Below, one piece after another: positions 44,286 to 52,679 of a stretch of 54,207 bases of DNA. How positions within the stretch are numbered: the stretch's first letter is position 1; every line of letters begins with the position of its first letter. Source of the stretch: Bacteroidaceae bacterium (GTDB lineage Bacteria > Bacteroidota > Bacteroidia > Bacteroidales > Bacteroidaceae); assembly GCA_016292545.1 (NCBI GenBank), contig JAEDIG010000002.1, positions 1 through 54,207 on the forward strand, given 5' to 3'. The position numbers were made by a program, and so were the translations under genes. The notes under the pieces are model-generated. The model was not told the origin of the DNA. It worked only from the letters and a program-made list of their open reading frames with translations, and searched no databases.

Positions 44286-46496
44286 ATGAATGTAATTACA
44301 AAGACTGTCGAACTGCCTGATGGAAGAACCATCAGCATTGAGACTGGAAAGCTGGCCAAGCAGGCCGACGGTGCCGTGATGCTCCGTATGAACAACACGA
44401 TGCTGCTGGCTACTGTGTGTGCCGCTAAGGATGCCGTACCTGGTACTGATTTTATGCCGCTGCAGGTGGAATACCGCGAGAAGTATGCTGCAGCCGGCCG
44501 ATTCCCTGGAGGATTTACCAAGCGTGAGGGAAAGGCAAGTGACAATGAGATTCTCACATGCCGTCTGGTGGACCGTGCCCTGCGTCCCCTTTTCCCCGAC
44601 AACTACCACGCTGAGGTGTATGTCAACGTGATTCTGTTTTCTGCCGACGGCGAGGATATGCCCGATGCATTGGCAGGTTTTGCTGCTTCGGCAGCCCTGG
44701 CAGTGAGCGATATTCCCTTCGGCGGTCCTATATCTGAGGTGCGTGTGGCCCGTATCGACGGACAGTTTGTCATCAACCCTACCTTCACTCAGCTTGAGAA
44801 GGCCGACATGGACTTGATGGTGGGTGCCACCGAGGAGAACATCATGATGGTGGAAGGTGAGATGAAGGAAGTGAGCGAGCAGGACTTGCTGGCAGCTCTG
44901 AAAGCTGCACATGAGGCAATCAAACCCATGTGCCGCCTTCAGAAGCAGTTGTCCCAGGAACTGGGCAAGGATGTGAAGCGCGAGTACTGCCATGAGGTGA
45001 ACGACGAAGACCTGCGCAAGCAGACACACGACGAGTGCTACCAGCCTGCCTACGATGTGACGAAGCAGGCACTGGAGAAGCACGAGCGTGCCGAGGCTTT
45101 TGAAAAGGTGCGTGAGGACTTCAAGGCACGCTATGCAGAGGCTCATCCCGAACTCACTCCCGAGGAGCTGGAAGAGAAGAACGGCCTCATCGACCGCTAC
45201 TATCACGACGTGGAGCGCGATGCCATGCGCCGCTGCATCCTTGATGAAGGCATTCGTCTGGATGGCCGCAAGACCACCGATATCCGCCCCATCTGGTGTG
45301 AGGTGAATCCGCTGCCCGGCCCCCACGGATCGGCACTGTTCACCCGTGGCGAGACCCAGTCGCTGAGCACCACCACCCTTGGCAACAAGATGGACGAGAA
45401 GATGGTGGACGACGTGCTGGAGAAGGGCTACATGCGTTTCCTGCTCCACTACAACTTCCCTCCCTTCTCTACGGGTGAGGCAAAGGCACAGCGTGGCGTA
45501 GGCCGCCGCGAGATCGGTCATGGCCATCTGGCATGGCGTGGCCTGAAGGGCCAGCTTCCTGCCGACTACCCCTACACAGTGCGTGTGGTGAGCGACATTC
45601 TGGAGAGCAACGGATCCAGCTCAATGGCCACTGTATGTGCCGGCTGTCTGAGCCTGATGGATGCCGGTGTGCCCCTGAAGAACCCCGTGAGCGGCATTGC
45701 CATGGGTCTTATCAAGAATCCCGGAGAGGACAAGTATGCCATCCTGAGCGACATCCTTGGCGACGAGGACCACTTGGGCGACATGGACTTCAAGACCACG
45801 GGCACACCCAACGGACTCACCGCTACACAGATGGACATCAAGTGTGACGGTTTGAGCTACGAAATTTTGGAGAAGGCGCTCATGCAGGCCAAGGCCGGGC
45901 GCGAGCACATCTTGGGCGAGATGATGAAGACCCTGTCTGCTCCTCGCCCCGAGCTGAAACCTCATGTGCCTCGCATCGAGCAGATTATCATCCCCAAGGA
46001 GTTCATCGGTGCAGTGATTGGCCCCGGTGGAAAGATTATCCAGGGCATGCAGGAGGACACAGGTGCCACCATCACCATCGACGAGGAAGACGGTGTGGGC
46101 AAGGTGCAGGTGTCTGGTGCCAACAAGAGCATCATCGATGCTGCTCTTGCCAAGATCCGTGCCATTGTGGCTGTGCCTGAGGTAGGCGAGGTGTACGACG
46201 GAACTGTCCGTTCCGTGATGCCCTATGGCTGCTTCGTAGAGTTCATGCCTGGCAAGGACGGTCTGCTCCACATCAGCGAAATCGACTGGAAGCGCCTGGA
46301 AACCGTGGAGGAAGCAGGTATCAAGGAAGGCGACAAGATTAAGGTGAAGTTGCTCGACATTGATCCCAAGACGGGCAAGTTCAAGCTCTCCCATCGTGTG
46401 CTCATCGAGAAGCCTGAAGGATATGTGGAGCGTGAGCGCCGTCCGCGTTCTGAGCGTCGCGAGCGTCGTCCGCGTCCCGAGCAAAACAACGAGTGA
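44286..46496 (+). CDS. pnp: Polyribonucleotide nucleotidyltransferase (PNPase)
   Basis: This 736-residue phosphorolytic 3'-5' exoribonuclease acts in mRNA decay and quality control. Two RNase PH domains flank a helical domain. The second has the active segment GTPNGLTATQMDIK. The KH domain begins at about residue 565 (IIIPKEFIGAVIGPGGKIIQGM) and the S1 domain at about 632 (VGEVYDGTVRSVMPYGCFVEF). A basic, Arg-Pro-rich tail closes the protein. A -7 element TACCTTTG lies at 44241-44248 without a clear -33 partner. The gene is monocistronic and ends at a strong hairpin. Confidence 0.98.
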   Translation: MNVITKTVELPDGRTISIETGKLAKQADGAVMLRMNNTMLLATVCAAKDAVPGTDFMPLQVEYREKYAAAGRFPGGFTKREGKASDNEILTCRLVDRALRPLFPDNYHAEVYVNVILFSADGEDMPDALAGFAASAALAVSDIPFGGPISEVRVARIDGQFVINPTFTQLEKADMDLMVGATEENIMMVEGEMKEVSEQDLLAALKAAHEAIKPMCRLQKQLSQELGKDVKREYCHEVNDEDLRKQTHDECYQPAYDVTKQALEKHERAEAFEKVREDFKARYAEAHPELTPEELEEKNGLIDRYYHDVERDAMRRCILDEGIRLDGRKTTDIRPIWCEVNPLPGPHGSALFTRGETQSLSTTTLGNKMDEKMVDDVLEKGYMRFLLHYNFPPFSTGEAKAQRGVGRREIGHGHLAWRGLKGQLPADYPYTVRVVSDILESNGSSSMATVCAGCLSLMDAGVPLKNPVSGIAMGLIKNPGEDKYAILSDILGDEDHLGDMDFKTTGTPNGLTATQMDIKCDGLSYEILEKALMQAKAGREHILGEMMKTLSAPRPELKPHVPRIEQIIIPKEFIGAVIGPGGKIIQGMQEDTGATITIDEEDGVGKVQVSGANKSIIDAALAKIRAIVAVPEVGEVYDGTVRSVMPYGCFVEFMPGKDGLLHISEIDWKRLETVEEAGIKEGDKIKVKLLDIDPKTGKFKLSHRVLIEKPEGYVERERRPRSERRERRPRPEQNNE

Positions 46497-46530
46497 CATA
46501 TAACATAGCATAGATTTTTTTAAAAGAATG

Positions 46531-46562
46531 AGAGGGGGCATGTCGTGAGACACGCCCCCTCT
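46531..46562. terminator. Terminator between pnp and cutC
   Basis: AGAGGGGGC (46531-46539) pairs exactly with GCCCCCTCT (46554-46562), with an inner GTC/GAC pair. The genes on either side converge, so it probably works for both. Confidence 0.75.
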
Positions 46563-46581
46563 ACCTAATATATCCGTAGCA

Positions 46582-47328
46582 TCAGTCCGCCAGCTGGGCA
46601 ATGGCGTGCCTCACCCGCTCAGCGGAAGTCACGGGCGTGTGCGACACGTCCAGGTCGTTGTCCGATGCCAACGGGCTGGATGCAGCCATCCTGCTGGCTA
46701 CGCGCTCTCGCAGGGAGAAATGATATGCGCGGATGCCGGTGGCCTCATAGAGTTGTCGGATGTTGTCCTCACACACACCGCTTCCGGCCATGATGGTGAT
46801 GCGCCTGCGGGCAGCCTGCTCCATGGCAGCCAGTGTGGGGATGCCGTCTGCGGCTTTCGGGCATTGGCCTGAAGAAAGGATGCGGTCGAAGCCCAGGGTG
46901 ATAATCTGTTCCATAGCAGCCATCGGGTCGCTGGTGTGGTCGAAGGCACGGTGGAAGGTGGCAGACATAGGTCTGGCCAGTGCCAGCAGGCGGCGGCACT
47001 GCTCCATGTCCACGTTGCCCTGTTCCGTGAGGCAGCCGAAGACCACTCCGTCCACTCCCAACTCCTTGCATATCCGTATGTCTTCCTCCATACGCTCCAG
47101 TTCCAGAGGCGAATACAGGAAATCACCCCCGCGAGGCCGGATGATGACGTGAAGGCGTGTGGTGGTGAGCAGCTTTCGTGCCGTCTTTATCTCTCCATAC
47201 GAGGGTGTGGTGCCGCCTTCAGGTATGCCCGCACACAGTTCCACCCTGTCGGCCCCGCCTTCCTGTGCCGTCAGACAACTTTCTACGCCGTTGGCGCATA
47301 CTTCAAACTCAAAGTCTTCTCTTTTCAT
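46582..47328 (-). CDS. cutC: CutC family protein
   Basis: This is a 248-residue TIM-barrel protein of the CutC family, once linked with copper homeostasis. Conserved features are FEVCANGVESCLTAQEGGADRVELCAGIPEGGTTPSYG, the RPRGGDFLYS motif, DGVVFGCL and the ATFHRAFDH segment, then ILSSGQCPKAADGI and IMAGSGV. The copper role is doubtful for many members, and the true reaction is unknown. A -7 element TACTTTTG lies at 47360-47353 on the minus strand, about 25 bases before the start. Confidence 0.93.
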   Translation of the reverse strand: MKREDFEFEVCANGVESCLTAQEGGADRVELCAGIPEGGTTPSYGEIKTARKLLTTTRLHVIIRPRGGDFLYSPLELERMEEDIRICKELGVDGVVFGCLTEQGNVDMEQCRRLLALARPMSATFHRAFDHTSDPMAAMEQIITLGFDRILSSGQCPKAADGIPTLAAMEQAARRRITIMAGSGVCEDNIRQLYEATGIRAYHFSLRERVASRMAASSPLASDNDLDVSHTPVTSAERVRHAIAQLAD

Positions 47329-47454
47329 TGTGTCCTTTTATTGATTTTCTTGCAAAAGTATGGAAAAGAATCGAGAAATGGCTCTTCCCTCCTGAATTTA
47401 TTATTTGCAGAAGCGGATATTCTTCGGCATGGCACCAAAAAAGGTGCTGTTTGC

Positions 47455-47486
47455 TTTGCGTGATTGCCTGATTTTTCCTAACTTTG
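47455..47486 (+). promoter_or_regulatory. Promoter of transglutaminase-GH92 operon
   Basis: TTTG (47455-47458), a 20-base spacer and TAACTTTG (47479-47486) fit the Bacteroidetes consensus exactly. The ATG at 47518 lies 31 bases after the -7 box. Confidence 0.75.
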
Positions 47487-47517
47487 TGGCGTAAATCATA
47501 TTTCCCGAAAGCAGAAA

Positions 47518-50115
47518 ATGAGAAAATTGTTGATTGCAATGTTATGGACCGCAATGGTGCCAGGGATGGACGCTCTGGGCATGCTTCATGCAGTGGAGAG
47601 GGTTCGGGTGGAGGATGTAGTGCAGTCTGCCGACGGCGAGGTGGAGGAAGCCGTAGACTTTCTTTACCGTTATATGCCGTTGGCCGACAAGACGGATTAC
47701 CCGCGTAGCTTCTTTGAGGAGAATGTGCGCACGAGCCTTGAGGCGCGGCGCGATATGCCATGGGGTATGGCAGTGCCCGACTTGCTTTTCCGCCATTTCG
47801 TGCTGCCTGTCAGGGTGAACAACGAGAACCTCGACCGTTTGCGCATGGTTTTCTATAAGGAACTCAAGGAGCGCGTGAAGGGTATGCGCATGTATGATGC
47901 CATTCTGGAGGTCAACCACTGGTGTCATGAGCATGTCACCTACCAGCCATCCGATGGCCGCACGTCGGCTCCTCTTTCCACCCTTCGTTCGGCCTACGGG
48001 CGATGTGGCGAGGAAAGCACGTTCACGGTGGCAGCCTTGCGTGCCGTGGGCATTCCTGCCCGACAGGTGTATACACCCCGTTGGGCACACACCGATGACA
48101 ATCATGCCTGGGTGGAGGCGTGGGCCGACGGGCAATGGTATTTCCTGGGTGCCTGTGAGCCGGAGGCTGTGCTCAATCTGGCCTGGTTCAATGCGCCCGC
48201 TTCGCGGGCCATGCTGATGCACACCAAGGCCTTTGGCGACTACAATGGCCCCGAGGAGGTGATGCTGCGCACAACCAACTACACCGAAATCAATCTGATA
48301 GACAACTACGGTTCGTCGGCACGCATCGACTTTGATGTGGTGGATGAGGCGGGCCGTCCTGTTGACGGTGCACGTGTGGACTTCAAAATCTACAACTATG
48401 CCGAGTTCTGCACGGTGGTGACAAAATACACGGGAAAGGACGGGCAGACCTTCCTCACGGCTGGCAAGGGCGACATGATGGTGTGGGCCTCCTGCAAGGG
48501 ACGCTATGGCTTTGCCTACGCTTCCTTTGGCAAGGACAGCAGGGTGAAGGTGTGCCTGGATCGTAGCGTGGGCGGTACGGTTCTGCCGGATCGGGCTGAT
48601 GAGGCTGTATTTTATCGCGATTCATTCAATATCGTGCCTCCGCCCGAACATGCCAATACCCCAGAGGTGACCGACGAGCAGCGTGCGCTCAACAGTCGGC
48701 GTCTGGCCTACGAGGACTCGGTGCGTACAGCCTATCTGGCCACATTCTTCACGCCTGCCACAGCCGTCAAGGCCTTGGCGGCACATGGCCTGCCCGAGGG
48801 CGATGACCGTTTGTCTGACTTCTTGGTGAAGGCCAGGGGGAATCATGCGGTGATATTAGATTTCATGGTGCGCCATTCCGACAATCTGCCGCGTGTGAGG
48901 ACGTTGCTTGCCTCGCTTAGCGACAAGGACTTGCGCGACATGCCGATGGAGATTCTGGAAGACCATTTCAATGCATCGAGCAGCCAGTTGTGTCCGCGTG
49001 TGGAGAACGAAATGATTATCCATCCCTTCAAGCAGTTCTTCGAAACGGCTTTCAGCCAGAAACAGGCCGATAAGTTCCGCCAGAATCCCATGCGTCTGGT
49101 GGCCTGGATAAAGAAGCATATCCGCATCAACCCCGACAAGAAGGCATTGCAGATAGCCCAGACCCCGATAGGCGTGTGGAATGCACGTGTCACCGACGAG
49201 CGGTCACGCAAGATATTCTTTGTGGATGTGGCGCGCAGTCTGGGCATAGAGGCACGGGTGGATGCCGTCACCAAGAAAACGCAATACAAGAAGGGTGCCG
49301 GATGGGTGGATGTAGACTTTGAGAAAACCGTGGAGAAAACCGCTGCCAAGGGCGTGCTCCGGTTGGCATACGAGGGCAATGGAATGGTGGACGACCCCAA
49401 GTATTACAGCCATTTCACCCTCACCCGCATCAACGAAGACGGATCCACTTCCTTGCTGGAATATCCGGAGGAAGGCACCACCTGGGCAGGCACGTTCAAG
49501 AATGGTGTTACGCTCGATGAAGGCGACTATGCTCTGGTGTCTGGCACCCGTCTGGCGGGGGGTGGTGTGCTCTCCGAGATGCAGCTGTTCCATGTGTCGG
49601 CCAGTGCGCCTGCCTGCCTTACACTTCATTTGCGCACCTCGCAGACCGATCTGAGCGTGATAGGCAACTTTGATTCGGAGTCTAAGTTCAGTCTTCTCGA
49701 TGGCAAGGAGGTGAGCCTCCTCTCCCAAACGGGGCGTGGATATTTTATTGTAGGCCTGATAGGAGTGGGGCAGGAACCCACCAACCATGCCTTGCGCGAC
49801 ATTGCCAAGGTGGCGGACACCTTCACAAAGTGGGGCCGCCCGATGGTGCTGCTGTTCGAGGATGCCGATGCTGCCGCCAAGCTTCAGGGTGATGAGTTCA
49901 AGGGCTTGCCCGAGGGTGTCATCTTCGGCATAGACAGTCAGGGTGTCATCCGCAAGCAGATAGTGGCCAACATGAAACTTTCCAATGAGCGGCTGCTGCC
50001 CGTGTTCTTTGTGGCCGACACCTTCAACCGGGTGGTCTTCGCATCCCAAGGCTACACCATCGGACTGGGCGAACAGCTCCAGACCGTCATCCGCAAGCTG
50101 GAGAACCCCATGTAA
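47518..50115 (+). CDS. Transglutaminase-like exported protein with thioredoxin-like C-terminus
   Basis: This is an 865-residue exported protein with a signal peptide (about 1-20). The transglutaminase-like core at about 120-235 shows YGRCGEES (C163) and DDNHAWVEAW (H196). The usual Asp of the triad falls in YFLGACEPE, so Glu or another residue may serve. Residues about 265-345 form an Ig-like or beta-sandwich domain. A second helical region lies at about 420-560. The last 130 residues (HALRDIAKVADTFTKWGRPMVLLF...LPVFFVADTFNRVVFASQGYTIGLGEQL) resemble a thioredoxin-like fold without CxxC. Such proteins often cleave or cross-link peptides; the role here is unknown. It is 28 bases upstream of the GH92 gene and so likely in one operon. 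Confidence 0.75.
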   Translation: MRKLLIAMLWTAMVPGMDALGMLHAVERVRVEDVVQSADGEVEEAVDFLYRYMPLADKTDYPRSFFEENVRTSLEARRDMPWGMAVPDLLFRHFVLPVRVNNENLDRLRMVFYKELKERVKGMRMYDAILEVNHWCHEHVTYQPSDGRTSAPLSTLRSAYGRCGEESTFTVAALRAVGIPARQVYTPRWAHTDDNHAWVEAWADGQWYFLGACEPEAVLNLAWFNAPASRAMLMHTKAFGDYNGPEEVMLRTTNYTEINLIDNYGSSARIDFDVVDEAGRPVDGARVDFKIYNYAEFCTVVTKYTGKDGQTFLTAGKGDMMVWASCKGRYGFAYASFGKDSRVKVCLDRSVGGTVLPDRADEAVFYRDSFNIVPPPEHANTPEVTDEQRALNSRRLAYEDSVRTAYLATFFTPATAVKALAAHGLPEGDDRLSDFLVKARGNHAVILDFMVRHSDNLPRVRTLLASLSDKDLRDMPMEILEDHFNASSSQLCPRVENEMIIHPFKQFFETAFSQKQADKFRQNPMRLVAWIKKHIRINPDKKALQIAQTPIGVWNARVTDERSRKIFFVDVARSLGIEARVDAVTKKTQYKKGAGWVDVDFEKTVEKTAAKGVLRLAYEGNGMVDDPKYYSHFTLTRINEDGSTSLLEYPEEGTTWAGTFKNGVTLDEGDYALVSGTRLAGGGVLSEMQLFHVSASAPACLTLHLRTSQTDLSVIGNFDSESKFSLLDGKEVSLLSQTGRGYFIVGLIGVGQEPTNHALRDIAKVADTFTKWGRPMVLLFEDADAAAKLQGDEFKGLPEGVIFGIDSQGVIRKQIVANMKLSNERLLPVFFVADTFNRVVFASQGYTIGLGEQLQTVIRKLENPM

Positions 50116-50143
50116 TAATGAACCAAACACAATAATAAACTCA

Positions 50144-52453
50144 ATGAAAAGAAGAAAACTGACAACCTTTTGTGCATGTTGCGTGAGCCTTCTGGCCCAG
50201 GCGATTGAAAATCCTGTAGATTATGTAAGCACACTTGTGGGCACACATTCCACTCCTGCCCTGTCTACGGGCAACACCTATCCTGCCATTGCCACTCCCT
50301 GGGGCATGAACTTCTGGACTCCCCAGACGGGGAAAATGGGCGACGGATGGTGCTATACGTATGATGCGGAGAAGATTCGCGGATTCAAGCAGACCCATCA
50401 GCCCAGCCCCTGGATGAACGACTATGGCATGTTCTCCATCATGCCCATGTGCGGCGCTGCCGAGTTCGATCAGGACAAACGCGCCAGCTGGTTCTCCCAC
50501 AAGGCCGAAACGGCCACTCCTTATTATTATAAGGTATACCTGGCCGACTATGACATCGTCACCGAGGTGGCCCCCACCAGCCGTGCCGCCATTTTCCGTT
50601 TCACGTTTCCGGAGAATGAACACAGCTATGTGGTGGTGGATGCCTACGACCGTGGCTCATATGTAAAGGTTTTGCCCCAGCAGCAGCGCATCGAGGGCTA
50701 CACCACACGCAACAGCGGAGGTGTGCCCGAAGGCTTCCGCAACTATTTCGTGGTGGAGTTCGACAAGCCTTTCAGCTATACGTCTGTGGTCAAGGACGGC
50801 CAGCTGGACCCGCAGACCCTGCAGGCAGAGTGTAACCATGCCGGTGGCATCATAGGCTTTGCCACCCGCCGGGGCGAGCAGGTTTGCGCCCGTGTGGCTT
50901 CATCGTTCATCAGCATCGAGCAGGCACAGCGCAATCTGCAGGAACTCTCTGGCCGGTCGCTAGAGCAGGTGGCTGGTGCAGCCCGTGAGGAATGGAACAG
51001 GGTGCTGAGCCGGATAGACATACAGGACCAGTCGGACCCCAACCGCCTGCGCACCTTCTACAGTTGCCTCTATCGTTCCCTGCTCTTCCCCCGCAGTTTC
51101 TTCGAGAAGGATGCCAGCGGACAGATTGTCCACTATAGCCCCTACAACGGTCAGGTATTGCCCGGCTACATGTTTGCCGACACGGGTTTCTGGGACACCT
51201 TCCGTGCCCTTTTCCCATTGGTGAACCTTGTTTATCCCGAAATGGCGGCCAAGATGCAGGAGGGATGGGTGAATGCCTACAAGGAGAGTGGCTTCCTGCC
51301 CGAATGGAGTTCGCCCGGCCATCGCGACTGCATGGTGGGCAACAATTCGGCCAGTGTGGTGGCCGACGCTTATCTCAAGGGCATCCGTGGCTACGACATC
51401 GAGACCCTGTGGGAGGCGGTGGTGCACGGAGCCAATGCCGAACTGGACCGTTCGGCCAGCGGACGCCGCCAGTGGGAGGCATACAACCAGCTGGGATATG
51501 TGCCCTACGACAAGATTCGCGAGAGCGCAGCACGCACCCTGGAATATGCCTTCGACGACTGGAGCATCTATCAGCTGGGCAAGGCATTGGGCAAGCCCGA
51601 GCGCGAGATTGAGGTGTTTGCCCGCCATGCCATGAACTATCGCAACCTCTTTGACCCGTCGCATAATCTTATGCGAGGCCGATTGGAGAACGGAGAATGG
51701 GCTCCCGACTTCAATCCTTTCAAGTGGGGCGATGCCTTCACCGAGGGTAACAGCTGGCACTATACATGGGGCGTTTTCCACGACCCACAGGGACTCATCG
51801 ACCTGATGGGAGGCAATGCCGTGTTCAATGCCATGCTCGACAGCGTTTTCTCCCTGCCTCCCATCTTCGACGACAGCTATTATGGCGGCACCATCCATGA
51901 AATACGCGAGATGCAGATTATGAACATGGGCAACTATGCCCATGGCAACCAGCCCATCCAGCACATGATTTACCTCTATGGCTACAGCGGCCAGCCCTGG
52001 AAAACCCAGTACTGGCTGCGCGAGACGATGAACCGCATGTACAATGCCAACCCCGACGGTTATTGTGGCGACGAGGACAATGGGCAGACCAGTGCCTGGT
52101 ATGTGTTCACGGCTCTGGGTTTCTATCCCGTGTGTCCGGGTTCCAACCAGTATGTGATGGGTGCCCCTTATTTCAAGCAGGCCACACTCCATCTGCCCGG
52201 CGGCAAGGATGTGGTGGTGAATGCGCCTGCATGCAGCGACGAGAACCGCTATGTGCAGCGTCTCACGTTGGACGGGCAGGAATACGATTGCAACTATGTC
52301 ACTCACGACCAGCTGCTCAAGGGCATGCGCATGGACTACACCATGTCCTCGCAGCCCAACACCTCCCGTGGCATAGCCCCCGAGTCGGCACCCTATTCGT
52401 TCAGTAAGGAGTACAAGCTGCCGTCTGTTAAGGGCAGGAAAAAGCGCAAGTAG
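50144..52453 (+). CDS. GH92 family alpha-mannosidase-like enzyme with Gln in place of the acid
   Basis: This is a 769-residue exported GH92 enzyme with a signal peptide (about 1-20). The family is clear from NPVDYVSTLVGT, GNTYPAIATPWGMNFWTPQTG and HKAETATPYYY, the (alpha/alpha)6 domain, and CGDEDNGQTSAWYVFTALGFYPVCPGSNQYVMG. In that last segment D643 and D645 match the catalytic base aspartates. The general acid normally lies in GNEP; here the segment is GNQPIQH, with Gln603. From memory, the same Glu-to-Gln change occurs in GH92 enzymes that cleave mannose-1-phosphate-6-mannose, where a phosphate leaving group needs no acid. Action on phosphomannan-type glycans is therefore plausible, but loss of activity is the alternative. 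The start at 50144 gives a clean signal peptide. Confidence 0.9.
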   Translation: MKRRKLTTFCACCVSLLAQAIENPVDYVSTLVGTHSTPALSTGNTYPAIATPWGMNFWTPQTGKMGDGWCYTYDAEKIRGFKQTHQPSPWMNDYGMFSIMPMCGAAEFDQDKRASWFSHKAETATPYYYKVYLADYDIVTEVAPTSRAAIFRFTFPENEHSYVVVDAYDRGSYVKVLPQQQRIEGYTTRNSGGVPEGFRNYFVVEFDKPFSYTSVVKDGQLDPQTLQAECNHAGGIIGFATRRGEQVCARVASSFISIEQAQRNLQELSGRSLEQVAGAAREEWNRVLSRIDIQDQSDPNRLRTFYSCLYRSLLFPRSFFEKDASGQIVHYSPYNGQVLPGYMFADTGFWDTFRALFPLVNLVYPEMAAKMQEGWVNAYKESGFLPEWSSPGHRDCMVGNNSASVVADAYLKGIRGYDIETLWEAVVHGANAELDRSASGRRQWEAYNQLGYVPYDKIRESAARTLEYAFDDWSIYQLGKALGKPEREIEVFARHAMNYRNLFDPSHNLMRGRLENGEWAPDFNPFKWGDAFTEGNSWHYTWGVFHDPQGLIDLMGGNAVFNAMLDSVFSLPPIFDDSYYGGTIHEIREMQIMNMGNYAHGNQPIQHMIYLYGYSGQPWKTQYWLRETMNRMYNANPDGYCGDEDNGQTSAWYVFTALGFYPVCPGSNQYVMGAPYFKQATLHLPGGKDVVVNAPACSDENRYVQRLTLDGQEYDCNYVTHDQLLKGMRMDYTMSSQPNTSRGIAPESAPYSFSKEYKLPSVKGRKKRK

Positions 52454-52488
52454 CGCATATCCGTCCTCCTCTTTTGTCCCGATGGAAA

Positions 52489-52550
52489 GCCGTTAACTTA
52501 CGGCTCCCCAAGCCGCTAGTTAAGCACTTGGGAAGTCGTAAGTTAATGGC
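52489..52550. repeat. 24-bp imperfect inverted repeat plus palindrome
   Basis: The bases 52489-52512 match the inverse of 52527-52550 with three mismatches, each of which can form a G-U pair in one RNA orientation. The loop is 14 bases. A perfect palindrome CGACTAGTCG follows at 52552-52561. The hairpin lies 36 bases after the GH92 stop and 130 bases before the next gene. It may terminate the operon. The word family (GTTAACTTACG) also looks like an intergenic repeat element. Confidence 0.6.
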
Positions 52551-52619
52551 TCGACTAGTCGCTAATTGTCCACTCTCAAAGCCGTATTTGGCTCCTTGGA
52601 TAAGTTTTTGGCCAATTAT

Positions 52620-52650
52620 TTTGCAATGTCGCTAAATAGCCTTACTTTTG
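52620..52650 (+). promoter_or_regulatory. Promoter of AAA-ATPase-like gene
   Basis: TTTG (52620-52623), a 19-base spacer and TACTTTTG (52643-52650) fit the consensus. The ATG at 52680 is 30 bases downstream. Confidence 0.7.
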
Positions 52651-52679
52651 TTGTCTGAAACAAGAAAAGCATCGCTGTT

